Positions 42,076 to 50,630 of a DNA stretch of 64,000 nucleotides are shown here, in pieces. Source of the stretch: VRUE01 sp963728045 (GTDB lineage: Bacteria > Actinomycetota > Thermoleophilia > Solirubrobacterales > 70-9); assembly GCA_963728045.1 (NCBI GenBank), contig CAVSIE010000005.1:115014-179013 (forward strand), in the 5' to 3' direction. Each line of letters begins with the position of its first letter. Within the stretch, counting starts at the first letter, position 1. The translations under genes were made by a program, and so were the position numbers. A model generated the notes under the pieces. The model worked only from the letters and a program-made list of their open reading frames with translations, was not told where the DNA came from and ran no database searches.

Positions 42076-42780
42076 TCAGCCCAGCGCTGCGCTCTCGGCC
42101 GCGACGCTCGCGGCGCCGTCGAGAGCGTCGAGTGCCTTGCGCACCGACATCGCGACGCAGGTGAAGATCGGCGTCTCGCGCTCGGTGTAAGCGCTCGACT
42201 CTGTCGGGCGCAGCTCCTGGACCAGGTCGAGGAACTCACCGGGGTCGTCGCCCTCGAAGGCGACGACGAACTCCTGGTCGTCGAGGCCGAAGGAGTAAGA
42301 GGTGTTGATCGCGATTTCGGGATGGCGGCGGCCAACCTCGATGTGGCTCTTCATGATCCGCTGCCGCTCCTCAGGCGACAGCCCGTACCAACGGCGCTGC
42401 TTGACCATCGGGTAGAGGAAGAGGTACTTGCGCTCGGAGACACAGATCTCGGGCCGCGCCGACTCCTCCGAGTAGGGCGAGCGCTTGGTCATCGAGAGGA
42501 ACGAGTAGGGGGTCTCCGCCCATTTGGCGAGGCCACTCTGGCCGAGCACGACGTGGAAGGTGTGAAGGTCGTCCAGATTGGGGCTCTGGCTGAGCAGCAC
42601 CAGATCGGCGTCGCCACGCGTACCTATGGTCGAGTAGGCGCGCAGCGAGCGGTCGAGGGCGAAGTCCTCGCAGGCGGCGAGGAACTCGCGCTTGTCGGCC
42701 GCCCGCAGCTCGGCGTCGCGGCGGCGCCAGGCGGGATCCAGCTTGAAGAACGTGAACTTGGCAAACGTGCGGTCGGCCAT
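42076..42780 (-). CDS. hemQ: Coproheme decarboxylase HemQ (chlorite dismutase family)
   Basis: 234 residues from ATG 42780. Ferredoxin-like double repeat; conserved elements include RAYSTIGTRGDADLVLLS, MVKQRRWYGLSPEERQRIMKSH with the proximal His at the end, INTSYSFGLDDQEFVVAFE and YTERETPIFTC. Actinobacteria use this enzyme for the last step of the coproporphyrin-dependent heme pathway. Frames extending upstream overlap the divergent gene and are not needed. Confidence 0.92.
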   Translation of the reverse strand: MADRTFAKFTFFKLDPAWRRRDAELRAADKREFLAACEDFALDRSLRAYSTIGTRGDADLVLLSQSPNLDDLHTFHVVLGQSGLAKWAETPYSFLSMTKRSPYSEESARPEICVSERKYLFLYPMVKQRRWYGLSPEERQRIMKSHIEVGRRHPEIAINTSYSFGLDDQEFVVAFEGDDPGEFLDLVQELRPTESSAYTERETPIFTCVAMSVRKALDALDGAASVAAESAALG

Positions 42781-43990
42781 CGGGCTCACGATAGCGCCGG
42801 TTGCGATCGTCGCCGTCTCGATCGCCGTCCTCCTGGCGCTGCGGCTCGCCGGCGCCGGCTTCGAGGGGGATCCGTCGGCGGTGCTGCGGGACGCGCCCGA
42901 ACGGATCTGGGAAGTGGCCGACCGCCGCGCCCCTGTCCTCGGTGTCACCCTCCTCGTCTGGGCCGGAGCGCTTGGCTTGCTGCTGGCCGCAACCCGGGGA
43001 CGCGCTGGGCCGCTGGCAGCTCGTCTCCTCACCCTCACCCTCGTCTATTTGCCACTGATGTTGCTGTGCACAGCGGCGCTGGAGCCCAGCGTGGGTGCGG
43101 AGCGGCTGCTGGTCATGCTCACTCCGCCGGCGCTCGCCGCGCTCACTCTCGCCGTGCTGGGCGGTGGCTACCGGTCGCTGGCGATCGCCTGCGCCGCGAC
43201 GGTCCTCGCCCATGCCGCCGATCTGGTCGTCGGCTCGCCCCTGACCCAGCTCTCGCTCGCCGGGCCCAACCCCGCCGCGGGTCATCGCTACTACGGGATC
43301 GGCAACGAGCTCGAGGCGATCCTCATCGTCCTCACCCTGGCCGGGACCGGCGCAGCGCTTTCGGCTTTTCCTGGGCCAGGGGGGGAGAGAGGGCGAACGC
43401 GTGGCGCAGCGGCCTTCCTGGTTGTCGCCGCGGTGCTCTCCTTCGTCTTTGCCTATGGCCGCTACGGCGCCGACGTCGGCGCGGCGATCGCACTGCCGCT
43501 GGGGGCAGCCGTTGCCGCGGCGCTTGTCCTGAACCGGCCGAGGCTCGCCCTGCTCGCCCTCGCCGTCCCGTTGCCGGCGCTGGCAATCCTCGCCGCAGTC
43601 GACCTGCTCAGCGGGGCCGACGCGCATCTGACCAGCACCGTCCTGCAGGCGGAGAGCGGCGGCGACGTCCTTGCTGTGCTCGGTCGCCGCCTGCGCGAGG
43701 CGGGGGAGAGCTTCGGCAGGCCACTGCTCCTTCCGGGTTTGCCCTTTGTGCTCGCCGGCGCCGCAATCGCCTGGTTGCGGCGGGATCGCATCGCGACGTG
43801 GCTGAGCGGTTACCCCGCAATGCGGGCCGGCTTGAGCGGCGCCCTCGCCGCCACCGTCGCCGGCACGCTCGCCAACGATTCCGGAGCGCTGCTGCTGGAG
43901 CTTGGCGCCGCCTATCTGTTCGTCGTCCTCGGCTACGTCTGGGCGGAGAGCGCTTCCAGGGTGGGCGACCCGCCGGGCCGTTACCCTTAG
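42767..43990 (+). CDS. Multi-pass membrane protein of unknown function
   Basis: About 407 residues from GTG 42767, which overlaps the divergent hemQ start; a later start is possible. Ten or more hydrophobic segments. A conserved-looking motif GHRYYGIGNELEAILIVL sits mid-protein, and AYGRYGADVGAAIALP follows. RYYGIGNE-type motifs occur in a family of bacterial membrane proteins without established function. It ends 6 bp before the glycosyltransferase gene, so the two may act together at the membrane. Confidence 0.75.
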   Translation: MRSAIGLTIAPVAIVAVSIAVLLALRLAGAGFEGDPSAVLRDAPERIWEVADRRAPVLGVTLLVWAGALGLLLAATRGRAGPLAARLLTLTLVYLPLMLLCTAALEPSVGAERLLVMLTPPALAALTLAVLGGGYRSLAIACAATVLAHAADLVVGSPLTQLSLAGPNPAAGHRYYGIGNELEAILIVLTLAGTGAALSAFPGPGGERGRTRGAAAFLVVAAVLSFVFAYGRYGADVGAAIALPLGAAVAAALVLNRPRLALLALAVPLPALAILAAVDLLSGADAHLTSTVLQAESGGDVLAVLGRRLREAGESFGRPLLLPGLPFVLAGAAIAWLRRDRIATWLSGYPAMRAGLSGALAATVAGTLANDSGALLLELGAAYLFVVLGYVWAESASRVGDPPGRYP

Positions 43991-43996
43991 CTCTTC

Positions 43997-46324
43997 GTGC
44001 GCATTGCCCTCGTCTCGCCATATTCCTGGACGTACCAGGGGGGCGTGAACCGGCACGTCGAGGCGCTCGCCGAGGAGTTCATCGGGCGGGGCCATCATGT
44101 TCGCGTGCTCGCTCCCTTCGACCCTCCGGGGCGGCTCAGCCGTACGCTGCACCGCTCCCCGCCCCTCGAGCGAGAGGTCCCCGATTACCTGGCGCCACTG
44201 GGCCGCACCGTGGGGATCGGCGCCAACGGGGCCGTCTCCAACATCGCCGTCACGCCCTCGGCCGGCTCCGCCGCTCCCCGCCGCGCGCTTCGCGACGGCG
44301 ACTACGACGTCGTCCACGTCCACGAGCCGGTCGCGCCGCTGGTCGGCTGGAACGCAGTGCTCGGCGCCCGCGCCCCCGTCGTCGGCACCTTCCACGCCTA
44401 CTCGACCAAGGCGATCCCCAACCACCTTGCCAGCGCGCTTGGCGCCCGGCGGGTCTTCAACCGCCTCTCGGCACGGATCGCCGTCTCGGAGGCGGCGGCC
44501 TGGACTGGCCGCCGCTGGTTCGGCGGCCACTACGAGATCGTCCCCAATGGGGTCGACGCCGACGCCGCCCCGGCCGGCCCCGGTCCTTCTGCCGGAGAGC
44601 TGCGGGTGCTGTTCGTCGGACGCTCCGAGGAGCGCAAGGGCCTGCCTGTCCTGCTCAGCGCCTTCGGCGCCCTGACCGAGCACGTTCCCTGCCGGCTCAC
44701 CGTGATCGGCGCCGAGCGGGAGGAGGTGCTGCGGTACCTGGCCGATCCGGAGATGATGCGCTGGATCGACGTGCGCGGGCGCGTCTCCGGCGAGAGCCTC
44801 TGGGGCGCTCTGCACGAAGCAGACCTGCTCTGCGCGCCCTCGCTCTCGGGTGAGAGCTTCGGGATGGTCCTGACCGAGGCGTTCGCAGCCGGTACTCCCG
44901 TGCTTGCCTCGGCGATCGCCGGCTACAGCGACGTCGTCACCGACGGGGTCGATGGTGTGCTCGTGCCGCCGGCCGACCCGCAGCGCCTTGCTGAAGAGCT
45001 GCAGCGCGCCCACTACGAGCGCGAGCGGCTTGCGGAGATGGGCGAGGCGGCTCGGCAGAGCGCCCGCCGCTACGCCTGGTCGCGGATAGCCGATCAGGTC
45101 ACCACGGTCTATGAGCGGGCGATCGAGGTTCCCCGGCCCGTCGGCGCCGCCGCGCGGGCGGTGCACTGGGCGGGGCTGAGGCCGGCTGACGGCAAGCCGC
45201 TGCAGCCTCCGAGGAGGCTGCCTTCGCTCGACCCCGAGCCGATCGCCGCGGCTCGTGGCGGACGCCGCTTTGCCCGCCGCATCGCGCTCGGTGTCACCGG
45301 CGCACTCGGTCTCGGCCTGACCGCGCTGGCCGCGCAGAGGATCGGGGTCGACAACGTCGTCTCGAGCATCGTCCGCTCTGACGTCACCTGGGTCCTCATC
45401 GCCTGCGCCCTGATGGCGCTCTCGCTCTTCGCCCGCGCCGCTTCCTGGTACGCGATCGTGCGCGCCGCTCTGCCGAACCGGCCGGTCCGTCGTCGCGACG
45501 TCACCTCGGCGACGATGATCGGCGTGCTGATGTCGGCAACGCTGCCGGCTCGCCTCGGCGAGCCGGCCCGCGCGATGGCGCTCGCCCGCCACACCGGTCG
45601 CATGCGCGAGACCTTCCCGGTCCTACTGGGGACCATCGTCTCGCAGACGATGCTCAACATCCTCGCGCTGGCGATCCTCGGCGCGATCATCGTCTCCAGC
45701 ACCGATCTCTTCCACTCCAGCACAGAGAAGCTCTTCGCCTTCAGCCTCGTGCCGCTGGCGCTGCTGGTCGTCGTGCTGGCCGCGCCGGCCTTGATGCGTC
45801 GCAACGGCAACGGCCGCCTGGCCCGCGCCTCCTCCTATATTCACGCAGCCCTCGTCCAGGTGCGAGCCGGGCTCGCCGTCTTCCGCGAGCCCCGCCGCGG
45901 CGCCGCTGCTGCCGCAGGTCAGCTCGGAGCCTGGGCGATCCAGCTCGCCGCCTGCTGGGCGCTCTTCGCCGCCCTGGGATTGAGCGATCAGGCGAGCGTC
46001 GGCGCCGCCGCCGCGGTTCTCTTCGCCGTCAACGTGACCGCAGTCGTGCCCGCGACCCCTTCGAACATCGGCGTCTTCCAGCTGGCGGTGATCAGCGTCC
46101 TGCACACCGGGTTCGGAATCGGCACGGCCGATGCGCTCGCCTATGGCGTCATCCTGCAGGCGGTCGAGATAGCGACCGCCGTCGCGCTCGGCCTTCCCGC
46201 CCTGGTACGCGAGGGGCTCACCTGGAGCGACCTGCGGGTGCAGGCTCTCTCTGCCTCGCCGGTGCGACTCGAGCCTCATCCGCAGGCTCGTGAGGCCGAC
46301 ACCCGGCACGGCGTCAGCGTCTAG
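43997..46324 (+). CDS. GT4 glycosyltransferase fused to UPF0104/LPG-synthase-like membrane domain
   Basis: 775 residues from GTG 43997. Residues 1-375 form a PimA-like GT4 transferase: SPYSWTYQGGVNRHVEALA, VVHVHEPVAPLVGWN, VPNGVDAD, LFVGRSEERKGLPVLL and the nucleotide-sugar motif PSLSGESFGMVLTEAFAAGTPVLAS (key part ESFGMVLTEA). After a linker (420-) follow about eight helices of the lysylphosphatidylglycerol synthase TM/UPF0104 type: TLPARLGEPARAMALAR and PATPSNIGVFQLAVI. The membrane part could flip or anchor the lipid acceptor. Substrate probably a phosphatidylinositol- or diacylglycerol-type lipid, inferred. Confidence 0.88.
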   Translation: MRIALVSPYSWTYQGGVNRHVEALAEEFIGRGHHVRVLAPFDPPGRLSRTLHRSPPLEREVPDYLAPLGRTVGIGANGAVSNIAVTPSAGSAAPRRALRDGDYDVVHVHEPVAPLVGWNAVLGARAPVVGTFHAYSTKAIPNHLASALGARRVFNRLSARIAVSEAAAWTGRRWFGGHYEIVPNGVDADAAPAGPGPSAGELRVLFVGRSEERKGLPVLLSAFGALTEHVPCRLTVIGAEREEVLRYLADPEMMRWIDVRGRVSGESLWGALHEADLLCAPSLSGESFGMVLTEAFAAGTPVLASAIAGYSDVVTDGVDGVLVPPADPQRLAEELQRAHYERERLAEMGEAARQSARRYAWSRIADQVTTVYERAIEVPRPVGAAARAVHWAGLRPADGKPLQPPRRLPSLDPEPIAAARGGRRFARRIALGVTGALGLGLTALAAQRIGVDNVVSSIVRSDVTWVLIACALMALSLFARAASWYAIVRAALPNRPVRRRDVTSATMIGVLMSATLPARLGEPARAMALARHTGRMRETFPVLLGTIVSQTMLNILALAILGAIIVSSTDLFHSSTEKLFAFSLVPLALLVVVLAAPALMRRNGNGRLARASSYIHAALVQVRAGLAVFREPRRGAAAAAGQLGAWAIQLAACWALFAALGLSDQASVGAAAAVLFAVNVTAVVPATPSNIGVFQLAVISVLHTGFGIGTADALAYGVILQAVEIATAVALGLPALVREGLTWSDLRVQALSASPVRLEPHPQAREADTRHGVSV

Positions 46325-46348
46325 CGCTTCCCTATCCTTCCGCGTCCC

Positions 46349-47752
46349 ATGTCACAGATCGGAACCCCAGACAATCCCGTCCGCGTCGCCATCGTCGGCG
46401 CCGGCCCCTCCGGCTTCTACGCCGCCGAGCACATCCTCAAAGACGAGGCGACGCACGCCCAGGTCGACCTCTTCGACCGCCTCCCCACCCCCTTCGGCCT
46501 GGTCCGCGGCGGCGTCGCCCCCGACCACCCGAAGATCAAGTCGGTGATCCGCGTCTACGAAAAAACCGCCGCCCGCGAGGGCTTCCGCTTCTTCGGCAAC
46601 GTCAAGGTCGGGCACGACATCGAGGTCGCCGACCTCGAGCGCCTCTACCACGCGATCGTCTTCACGGTCGGCTGCGAGACCGACCGTCAGCTCGGCATCC
46701 CCGGCGAAGAGCTGCCGGGCAGCCACGCCGCCACCGCCTTCGTCGGCTGGTACAACGCCCACCCCGACTACTGCGACGACGTGTTCGACCTCTCCAGCGA
46801 ACGGGCGGTCGTGATCGGCAACGGCAACGTGGCAATGGACGTGGCGCGGATGCTGGCGCTGACCGACCACGAGCTGCGCCAGACCGACACCGCCGACCAC
46901 GCGATCGAGATGCTCGACGCCAGCCAGATCCGCGAGATCGTCGTGCTCGGCCGCCGCGGGCCCGTCCAGGCGGCGTTCACCAACCCAGAGATCAAGGAGT
47001 TGGGCGAGATGGAGGACGCCGACGTCGTCGTCGACCCTGCCGAGGTAGAGCTCGACCCGGCTAGCGCCGCCTACCTCGAGTCCGAGGAGGCCGACAAGAC
47101 GACGCGCGTCAACGTCGAGACCCTACGCGAGTTCTCGCAGCGCACGCCCGAGGGCAAGCGCAAGCGGATCGTCCTGCGCTTCCTCGCCTCCCCGGTCGAG
47201 ATCCAGGGCGACGGCAAGGTCGAGAAGGTCGTGATCGGCCGCAACGAGCTGGTCGAGGAAGGCGGCACGCTGCGCGCCCGCGACAGCGGCGAGCGCGAAG
47301 AGCTCGAGTGCGGCCTGGTCCTGCGCTCGGTCGGCTACACCGGCGTGCCGATCGAGGGCGTCCCCTTCGACGAGAAGCGCGGGCTGATCCTCAACGAGGG
47401 CGGCCGCGTGCTCGACTCCCACGACGCCGGCCACAAGGTCGGGCACTACACGGCCGGCTGGATCAAGCGCGGCCCTTCGGGCGTGATCGGCACCAACAAG
47501 AAGGACGCCCTGGAGACGGTGCGGCGCCTGCTTGCCGACGTCGAGTCGCAGGCCCTGCTCAGCCCGGAGAGCCCCGAGCCCTCCGCGGTCGAGGACCTGC
47601 TCGGCGAGCGCGGCGTCCGCTTCGTCAGCTTCGAGGACTGGCAGGCGATCGACCAAGCCGAGGTCGGCCGCGGCGAGCCGCACGGCCGCCCGCGCGTCAA
47701 GTTCGTCCGCGTCGAGGAGATGCTCGACGCCCTCGGCGAGCGCGTCTCCTGA
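46349..47752 (+). CDS. Ferredoxin/adrenodoxin-NADP reductase (FprA type)
   Basis: 467 residues. FAD site VAIVGAGPSGFYAAEHIL, LPTPFGLVRGGVAPDHP, NADPH site VVIGNGNVAMDVARML and the second FAD-contact YTAGWIKRGPSGVIGTNK. Pattern matches mycobacterial FprA. It passes electrons between NADPH and ferredoxins. The C-terminal ~70 residues, RFVSFEDWQAID, match the usual family end. Next to BolA, Grx4 and an IscA-type protein. Confidence 0.93.
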   Translation: MSQIGTPDNPVRVAIVGAGPSGFYAAEHILKDEATHAQVDLFDRLPTPFGLVRGGVAPDHPKIKSVIRVYEKTAAREGFRFFGNVKVGHDIEVADLERLYHAIVFTVGCETDRQLGIPGEELPGSHAATAFVGWYNAHPDYCDDVFDLSSERAVVIGNGNVAMDVARMLALTDHELRQTDTADHAIEMLDASQIREIVVLGRRGPVQAAFTNPEIKELGEMEDADVVVDPAEVELDPASAAYLESEEADKTTRVNVETLREFSQRTPEGKRKRIVLRFLASPVEIQGDGKVEKVVIGRNELVEEGGTLRARDSGEREELECGLVLRSVGYTGVPIEGVPFDEKRGLILNEGGRVLDSHDAGHKVGHYTAGWIKRGPSGVIGTNKKDALETVRRLLADVESQALLSPESPEPSAVEDLLGERGVRFVSFEDWQAIDQAEVGRGEPHGRPRVKFVRVEEMLDALGERVS

Positions 47753-47756
47753 ACCG

Positions 47757-47990
47757 GTGGCCGACCTGGCGGAGATCGAGGCGATGATCGAGGCGGCCCT
47801 GCCGGGCGCCGAGGTCGAGGTCGTCGACGAAACCGGCGCCGGCGACCACCTGCGGGCGACCGTCACCGCCCCCCAGTTCGACGGACTCTCCCGGATCGAC
47901 CAGCACCGGCTGGTCAAGACCGCGGTCAAGGAGCGCGTCGACGACGGGACGATTCACGCGCTCTCGCTGAAGACCCAGGCGCCGGGATAG
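47757..47990 (+). CDS. BolA/IbaG family protein
   Basis: 77 residues from GTG 47757, 4 nt after the reductase stop. Pattern: IEAALPGAEVEVVDETGAGDHLRATVTAPQFDGLSRIDQHRLV (key GDHLRATV, and RIDQHRLVKTAV with the conserved His), KTQAPG end. BolA proteins bind [2Fe-2S] clusters together with CGFS glutaredoxins, and one follows immediately, which supports the call. Confidence 0.9.
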   Translation: MADLAEIEAMIEAALPGAEVEVVDETGAGDHLRATVTAPQFDGLSRIDQHRLVKTAVKERVDDGTIHALSLKTQAPG

Positions 47991-48003
47991 CTACTCTGTG
48001 CCA

Positions 48004-48387
48004 ATGGCCGACGCCGAGCTGAAGCAGAAGGTCGAAGAGCTGATCGCCGCCAACCCGGTGCTGCTCTTCATGAAGGGCACCCCGGATGCGCCGCGCTGCG
48101 GCTTCTCGATGCGGGTCGTCCAGGCGCTCGACACGATGGACGTCGAGTACGGGGCGATCGACGTGCTGCCGGCGCTGCAGCCTCTGCGCGAGGTGACCAC
48201 CGAGATCTCCGACTGGCAGACCTTCCCGCAGCTCTACGTCAACGGCGAGCTGCTCGGCGGGGCCGACATCGTCGAGGAGATGCTCGAGTCGGGCGAGCTT
48301 GCCGAGGCACTCGGCGTAGAGCAGCCCGAGGTCGCGCCGGCACCGGCCGCGCCCCCGGCGCAGTCGCCTCCGCTGCAGATCGAATAG
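48004..48387 (+). CDS. Monothiol glutaredoxin, Grx4/GrxD family
   Basis: 127 residues. CGFS active site (DAPRCGFSMRVV), preceded by VLLFMKGTP and followed by WQTFPQLYVNGELLGGADIV, all standard for Grx4. A ~25-residue Ala/Pro tail extends the usual length. It carries [2Fe-2S] clusters to targets with BolA. A TACTCT box lies 6 nt before ATG 48004, suggesting a leaderless start; GTG 47998 is an alternative. Confidence 0.93.
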   Translation: MADAELKQKVEELIAANPVLLFMKGTPDAPRCGFSMRVVQALDTMDVEYGAIDVLPALQPLREVTTEISDWQTFPQLYVNGELLGGADIVEEMLESGELAEALGVEQPEVAPAPAAPPAQSPPLQIE

Positions 48388-48392
48388 AGCCG

Positions 48393-48770
48393 TTAGACAG
48401 CGGCGGACTCGGCTGGGGCGTCGTCCTTGACCTGGAAGGACGAACCGCAGCCACAGGCGGCGACGACGTTCGGGTTGTTGACCTGGAAGCCGGCGCCCTG
48501 AAGTCCTTCGACGTAGTCGACCTCGGAGCCGAAGACGAACTGCATGCTGACCTTGTCGACGATCACCGCGACGCCGTCGACCTCGAAGACGTGGTCGTCA
48601 TCCTTGGCGCGGTCGAAGGCGAGCGCGTACTGGAAGCCGGAGCAGCCGCCGCCGCGGACGGCGACGCGAAGCGCTTGGCCCTCGGCCTCCTGCTGGGAGC
48701 CGAGCAGCTCGCCGATCTTCTCGGCGGCCTTGTCGGTGAGGGCGATCGCCTCTGTCGGTGAATCCGTCAC
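48393..48770 (-). CDS. IscA/ErpA-type iron-sulfur carrier (HesB family)
   Basis: 125 residues from GTG 48770. The three cluster ligands are GGGCSGFQY and ACGCGSSF. It delivers clusters to apoproteins such as quinolinate synthase or IspG. A TACACT box lies 7 nt before the GTG, so the start is likely leaderless; the longer frame overlaps the DegV start region. Converges on the Grx4 gene with 5 bp between. Confidence 0.92.
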   Translation of the reverse strand: MTDSPTEAIALTDKAAEKIGELLGSQQEAEGQALRVAVRGGGCSGFQYALAFDRAKDDDHVFEVDGVAVIVDKVSMQFVFGSEVDYVEGLQGAGFQVNNPNVVAACGCGSSFQVKDDAPAESAAV

Positions 48771-48811
48771 TTCACAAAGTGTAGCGGCAGGTCTGCCAGA
48801 ATCGCCCCGCC

Positions 48812-49687
48812 TTGAGTGCTGACACCCCAACCGCCGTCGTCTGCGACACGACCGCGTACCTCCCCCGCGAGCTGATCGCCGAGCGCGGCATCGAGACGAT
48901 CAGCCTCTACGTCTCGATCGACGGCCACCATGAGCCGGAGTCGGAGATCTCCGACTACGCCGGCTTCTACCAGCGCCTGCGCGCCTCCGAGGGAGGGGCG
49001 ACGACGTCACAGCCCTCGGTCGGCGACTTCGTCTCGGCCTATGAGCCGCTGCTCGAAGCTGGGCGCGAAGTCGTCTCGGTCCATATCTCGGCCGGCATCT
49101 CCGGCACCTGCGAGGCGGCGAACCAGGCGCGCGAGCGCCTCATCGCCGAGGACAAGGGCGGCGAGCGCATCCACGTCTTCGACTCTCGTTCGGCGGCTGG
49201 CGGCATGGGCCTCACCGCCCTGGCGGCGTCAGCCGCCGCAGCGCACGGCGACGACGCCGAGGCGGTCCTGGCCCGTGCCCAGCAGGCGCGCGAGGAGCTG
49301 AAGATGTGGTTCGCGGTCGACACCCTCGAGTACCTGCGCCGCGGCGGGCGGATCGGCGGCGCCGCCGCCTGGATCGGCTCGGCGCTGAAGATCAAGCCGA
49401 TCCTGACGCTGGAGGAGGAGATCACCCCGGTCGAGCGGGTGCGGACCCGGGCGCGCTCGATCGAGCGGCTGCGCGACTACGCGCGCCAGCGCCATGAGTC
49501 CGGCCTCGACGGCTGGGTGGTCCAGCACATCCAGGACGACGAGACCGCAGCGGACTTGATCGACGACGGCCGCGAGATCTTCGGCTGCGAGCCGGCCTTC
49601 GTCTCCGAGATCGGCGCCGTGCTCGGCGCCCACGTCGGCCCCGGCTTGCTGGGCATCGGGTCCGTCTCTAAATCCGTCCTCGAATGA
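48812..49687 (+). CDS. DegV family fatty-acid-binding protein
   Basis: 291 residues from TTG 48812. AVVCDTTAYLPRELI, TSQPSVGDFVSAYEPLL, HISAGISGTCEAA and WFAVDTLEYLRRGGRIGGAAAWIGS, the usual DegV signature. Family members bind fatty acids and hand them to fatty acid kinase FakA, which is not in this window. Ends before a bidirectional hairpin. Confidence 0.92.
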   Translation: MSADTPTAVVCDTTAYLPRELIAERGIETISLYVSIDGHHEPESEISDYAGFYQRLRASEGGATTSQPSVGDFVSAYEPLLEAGREVVSVHISAGISGTCEAANQARERLIAEDKGGERIHVFDSRSAAGGMGLTALAASAAAAHGDDAEAVLARAQQAREELKMWFAVDTLEYLRRGGRIGGAAAWIGSALKIKPILTLEEEITPVERVRTRARSIERLRDYARQRHESGLDGWVVQHIQDDETAADLIDDGREIFGCEPAFVSEIGAVLGAHVGPGLLGIGSVSKSVLE

Positions 49688-49721
49688 CGGCCCCAGGCGC
49701 CGCTATACGGCGTCCTCAGTC

Positions 49722-49746
49722 GACTGAATAGCGCTGCTATTCAGTC
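49722..49746. terminator. Bidirectional hairpin between convergent genes
   Basis: GACTGAATAGC-GCT-GCTATTCAGTC, perfect 11-bp stem, between the DegV gene and the DUF3618 gene. No T-run. A second weaker stem GGCGCCG/CGGCGTC lies at 49696-49713. Confidence 0.55.
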
Positions 49747-49781
49747 TCCATGCGTCCTTGTCTAGCGACCCCTGGACCTCG

Positions 49782-50033
49782 TCATCGACGACGTCTTAGC
49801 GCCATGAACCCGCCGATGGCGAATCCTGCAACGGCGGCGGCGGTGATCAGCTGCGAGCGGTGCTCGCGGACTTGGCGGCGCCAGTCGGTGAGCTCGGCGA
49901 CACGGCCGCGCAACTGCTCGACCGAGTGGCTCAGGCCGTGGCGCTGGAACTCGATGTCCTGACGAATCTGCGCCGGGGAGCGACCTGGCACACCTGCCGT
50001 CGAAGGCCGCACGGGCTCGGGCTGCGTGCTCAT
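49782..50033 (-). CDS. DUF3618 family protein
   Basis: 83 residues. RSPAQIRQDIEFQRHGLSHSVEQLRGRV is the amphipathic DUF3618 helix, followed by a single C-terminal membrane helix (LITAAAVAGFAIGGFMAL) and RRRR tail. ATG overlaps the stop of the Holin-X gene (ATGA). Function unknown; these genes regularly occur with Holin-X and DUF4235 in actinobacteria. Confidence 0.82.
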   Translation of the reverse strand: MSTQPEPVRPSTAGVPGRSPAQIRQDIEFQRHGLSHSVEQLRGRVAELTDWRRQVREHRSQLITAAAVAGFAIGGFMALRRRR

Positions 50034-50476
50034 TTCCCCACTCCCTCCAGCATCTCCTTGGTCCGCTTCGCCTCCTCGATCGCCTGCTCGGGCACCGGTG
50101 GCGCGCCGGCCTGGACCGAGCGGTAGGCAAAGAAGCCGGCCGCAGCGGCGATCAGCAGGAAGAGCGCCGCCTCGATGAAGAAGCCGGGCCAGGTCTCGCC
50201 GTCGAAGAAGAGGTCGTTGATCAGCCAGGCGAAGCCGTGCATCGCCAGGATCAGGGCAAGGAAGGCGAAGACGCCGGCAGCGAGCCCGACGACGGAGCCG
50301 CGCAGCAGCTTGCCGACCTTCTCGGAGATCTCGGCCTTGGCCAGCTCGATCTCCTCGCGAACCAGGGTCGAAGCTCGTTCGGAGACGTCGATGACGAGCT
50401 CGGCGACCGACTTGTCGCGGTCACCTGGCGTGGGCGAGCCGGGAGGCAGCGGCGGCGTGGCGTCGGGGGTGCTCAT
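50030..50476 (-). CDS. Holin-X/DUF1469 family membrane protein
   Basis: 148 residues. Helix VAELVIDVSERASTLVREEIELAKAEI is the family signature, then two membrane helices (LAAGVFAFLALILAMHGFAWLI and FIEAALFLLIAAAAGFFAY) and a charged tail. The holin name comes from the domain family; nothing here suggests a prophage. Confidence 0.85.
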   Translation of the reverse strand: MSTPDATPPLPPGSPTPGDRDKSVAELVIDVSERASTLVREEIELAKAEISEKVGKLLRGSVVGLAAGVFAFLALILAMHGFAWLINDLFFDGETWPGFFIEAALFLLIAAAAGFFAYRSVQAGAPPVPEQAIEEAKRTKEMLEGVGK

Positions 50477-50479
50477 GGC

Positions 50480-50614
50480 TTACTCCGGTGGATCCTCGTT
50501 GTAGATGCGCCGGAAGACGATCCCCGAAACTCGCGCCGCCACGATGCTGGCAAGTGCGCCCGAGGCCGCGAGGAGGCCACTCCAGACGAGTCGCTTGACG
50601 ATCTCGTTGTCCAT
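50480..50614 (-). CDS. Small DUF4235-like membrane protein
   Basis: 44 residues, ATG 50614 to TAA 50480. KRLVWSGLLAASGALASIVA is one membrane helix followed by RVSGIVFRRIYNEDPPE, which fits the DUF4235 end. It is followed 3 nt later by the Holin-X start. The order DUF4235, Holin-X, DUF3618 supports a real gene despite its size. Confidence 0.7.
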   Translation of the reverse strand: MDNEIVKRLVWSGLLAASGALASIVAARVSGIVFRRIYNEDPPE

Positions 50615-50630
50615 CGGCGCCCGACCTTAC

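Noticed and set aside
41713..45592. Very long frames opposite to or out of phase with the glycosyltransferase, HemQ and membrane-protein genes
   Set aside because: High GC gives long open shadow frames; their products are Arg/Pro/Gly-rich with no domain, while the chosen frames show clear motifs.
49782..50614. Prophage remnant because of the holin-like gene
   Set aside because: DUF1469/Holin-X is a common actinobacterial housekeeping family and no other phage genes are near.
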